Shown here in pieces: positions 5,389-6,641 of a DNA stretch of 6,641 bases. The first letter of the stretch is position 1. Each line of letters begins with the position of its first letter. Position numbers and translations under genes: made by a program. Source of the DNA: CAINDZ01 sp964399195 (GTDB taxonomy: Bacteria > Krumholzibacteriota > Krumholzibacteriia > LZORAL124-64-63); assembly GCA_964399195.1 (NCBI GenBank), contig CAYNPY010000144.1:1-6641 (forward strand), given 5' to 3'. Below the pieces are notes generated by a model. The model saw nothing but the letters and a program-made list of their open reading frames with translations, ran no database searches and had not been told where the DNA came from.

Positions 5389-5438
5389 TTGTTCCGGTTA
5401 TCCCCAGCCCCTATATCTGCATCTACCTTTGCTATAAA
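5389..5438 (+). promoter_or_regulatory. Candidate dnaN promoter region
   Basis: Two overlapping options are visible. TGCTATAAA (5430-5438) is an extended -10 with TATAAA matching 5 of 6, but it lacks a clear -35. TTGTTC (5389-5394), 17 bp, then TATATC (5412-5417) is a second, weaker pair. The DnaA-box-like TTATCCCCA (5398-5406) lies in that second spacer. The position, about 120-170 nt before dnaN and after the dnaA hairpin, fits independent dnaN transcription. Confidence 0.45.
5398..5406 (+). promoter_or_regulatory. DnaA-box-like TTATCCCCA (one mismatch)
   Basis: It differs from TTATCCACA only at the seventh base. It lies next to the AT-rich patch ahead of dnaN and within a candidate promoter. 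It could be a weak DnaA site that regulates dnaN or forms part of a split origin. Confidence 0.4.
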
Positions 5439-5543
5439 TCCCTGATAGAAGAGGGATCCGGAGGCGCGGACGAGACGCTTGCCTGCCCGCCGGCCATCGC
5501 CTATCATGGCGCTCCCGCTCCCACAGGCTGCCACACTCCCACC

Positions 5544-5548
5544 GGAGG
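5544..5548 (+). promoter_or_regulatory. Ribosome binding site that fixes the dnaN GTG start
   Basis: GGAGG ends 8 nt before the GTG at 5557-5559, an ideal Shine-Dalgarno placement. The in-frame ATG at 5506-5508 has no comparable site. Confidence 0.8.
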
Positions 5549-5556
5549 CCCGGACC

Positions 5557-6641
5557 GTGAAGTTCGAAATCCAGCAGGAGGACCTGCAGAAGGCCCTCGA
5601 CGTCATCGCCAACGTGGTCCCGAGCAAGACCACCCTGCCGATCCTCAGCTGCGTCCTGCTGGATGCCACGAAGGAGAGCCTGACGCTCTCGGCCACGAAC
5701 CTCGACATCTCGATCACGACCTCGACGACGAAGGCCACGGTCAAGGATCCGGGCCGCATCGCGATTCCGGCCGTGAAGTTCGTGCCGTTCGTGCGCAGCC
5801 TGCGTCCGGGCGCGGTGACCATCGCGCAGAAGGGCCAGCAGATCACGCTGACCAGCGGCAAGTCGCGCCTGACCGAGAACACGATGAGCGTGGACGACTA
5901 CCCGGCCCTCAAGAAGCCGGAGGAGAAGGGCGGCCTGACGATCAAGGCCGCCACGCTGATCGACATGATCAACGAGACCGCCTACGCCGTCTCCCGTGAC
6001 GAGACGCGCCCCGCCCTGATGGGCATCCTGTGGGAAGTGCGTCCCGATTCGCTGACGCTGGTCGCCACCGACGCGCACCGCCTCGCGCGCAGCCACCGCA
6101 AGCTGACCTGGAAGCACACGGGCGAGAAGAACCTCATCGTCGACACGAACGGCCTCAGGCAGATCGCGCGCATCGCGGCGGCCGCGAAGGACGAGAACGA
6201 GGAGAACACCGACATCAGCGTCTTCCTGTCGGCCAACCAGGTCGCCTTCCGCGCCGGCAGCACCGTCCTGCAGGTCCGCCAGCTCGAGGGCCCGTTCCCC
6301 GACTACCAGGCCGTCCTGCCGAAGGACAACGACAAGCACGTCACCATCGACAAGGCCGACTTCATCCAGGCCATCCGCCGCGTGGCCATCACCGCCGACC
6401 GCGTCACCAGCCAGATCAAGCTGGGCCTCGAGGGCGGCCGCATGGAACTGACCGCCCGCGGCACCGAGGGCAGCCAGTCCGAGGACGAGATCAGCGTCGC
6501 CTACCAGGGCGACCCCCTGGAGATCGGCTTCAACTACGCCTACCTCCAGGACATCCTGAAGAACCTGGCCGCCGAGTCGGTCGTGCTCTCGCTGAAGGAC
6601 GCGCAGAGCGCGGCGCTGCTCAAGCCCGTCCAGGAGACCGG
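5557..6641 (+). CDS. dnaN: DNA polymerase III sliding clamp (beta subunit), C-terminal end cut off
   Basis: DnaN is the ring-shaped dimeric clamp that tethers DNA polymerase III to the template. The 361 visible residues span nearly all three clamp domains; family members are about 366-375 residues, so only a short tail, normally ending near a PMRL-type motif, is missing. Family motifs include SKTTLPILSCVLL (23-35), DDYPAL (113-118), TRPALMGILWE (150-160), LVATDAHRLA (168-177, with Ala for the commoner Gly), LEGPFPDYQAVLP (243-255) and FNYAYLQDIL (325-334). The GTG start is chosen because GGAGG lies 8 nt upstream and the product then begins MKFEI as is usual. An in-frame ATG at 5506 would add 17 residues without a ribosome site. 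It follows dnaA in the standard order; its own promoter probably lies in the spacer. Confidence 0.97.
   Translation, partial: MKFEIQQEDLQKALDVIANVVPSKTTLPILSCVLLDATKESLTLSATNLDISITTSTTKATVKDPGRIAIPAVKFVPFVRSLRPGAVTIAQKGQQITLTSGKSRLTENTMSVDDYPALKKPEEKGGLTIKAATLIDMINETAYAVSRDETRPALMGILWEVRPDSLTLVATDAHRLARSHRKLTWKHTGEKNLIVDTNGLRQIARIAAAAKDENEENTDISVFLSANQVAFRAGSTVLQVRQLEGPFPDYQAVLPKDNDKHVTIDKADFIQAIRRVAITADRVTSQIKLGLEGGRMELTARGTEGSQSEDEISVAYQGDPLEIGFNYAYLQDILKNLAAESVVLSLKDAQSAALLKPVQET

Larger units (their letters stand above)
5087..5556. other. dnaA-dnaN spacer, non-coding and structured
   Basis: This 470-nt stretch has no credible gene. It holds a long hairpin just after dnaA (5123-5158) and several smaller inverted repeats: CGCCC/GGGCG at 5270-5283, CCGGG/CCCGG at 5297-5309, and a 9-bp stem at 5313-5343. 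It also holds three TTRTCCCC-type sequences and an AT-rich patch at 5411-5450 with dnaN promoter candidates. In Bacillus subtilis the origin is split by dnaA, with DnaA boxes on both sides; a similar layout here is possible but unproven. Otherwise it serves as the dnaA 3' end and the dnaN control region. Confidence 0.7.

Noticed and set aside
5506..5556. Upstream in-frame ATG for dnaN (17 extra residues)
   Set aside because: It has no Shine-Dalgarno sequence, whereas the GTG at 5557 has GGAGG at 8 nt and gives the usual MKFEI start.

Overview
This window is a chromosomal replication-origin locus from a GC-rich, double-membraned bacterium. Protein-coding genes point away from a central non-coding stretch (about 3189-3628). 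To the left, on the minus strand, lie rpmH, rnpA, yidD, yidC and jag. To the right, on the plus strand, lie dnaA and dnaN. This is the conserved rpmH-dnaA origin neighbourhood. YidC has the large periplasmic domain of Gram-negative homologues, so the host has an outer membrane. The high GC content and the Gly/Arg-rich Jag linker do not settle the phylum, and I do not assign one.

Left arm, transcribed leftwards: a strong-looking sigma70-type promoter (TTGACA, 17 bp, TAACAT at 3232-3260) sits 44 bp upstream of the GTG start of rpmH. The genes then follow closely: rpmH, 53 nt, rnpA, 104 nt, yidD, 8-nt overlap, yidC, 4-nt overlap, jag. They look like one transcript joining a ribosomal protein, the RNase P protein, the membrane-insertion pair YidD/YidC and the RNA-binding protein Jag (KhpB). 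Jag runs off the left edge before its KH and R3H domains.

Centre: the rpmH-dnaA spacer has three perfect DnaA boxes (TTATCCACA) and one single-mismatch box. Two perfect boxes form an 11-bp inverted repeat. A pair of tandem AT-rich 12-mers at 3382-3405 is a candidate unwinding element. Several short palindromes are also present. This is very probably oriC or the main part of it.

Right arm, transcribed rightwards: a complete dnaA (485 aa, all four domains), then a 470-nt spacer, then dnaN, which lacks only a short C-terminal piece at the right edge. The spacer begins with a 16-bp hairpin downstream of dnaA. It also holds further inverted repeats, three TTRTCCCC-type sequences resembling weak DnaA boxes, and an AT-rich patch with candidate dnaN promoters. 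It may be a second half of a bipartite origin, but that is inference.

No new multi-gene system is visible; the locus is core and conserved. The points worth a second look are the architecture of the origin, the RGG-rich Jag linker, the rnpA reading frame that stays open right across rpmH, and the structured dnaA-dnaN spacer.
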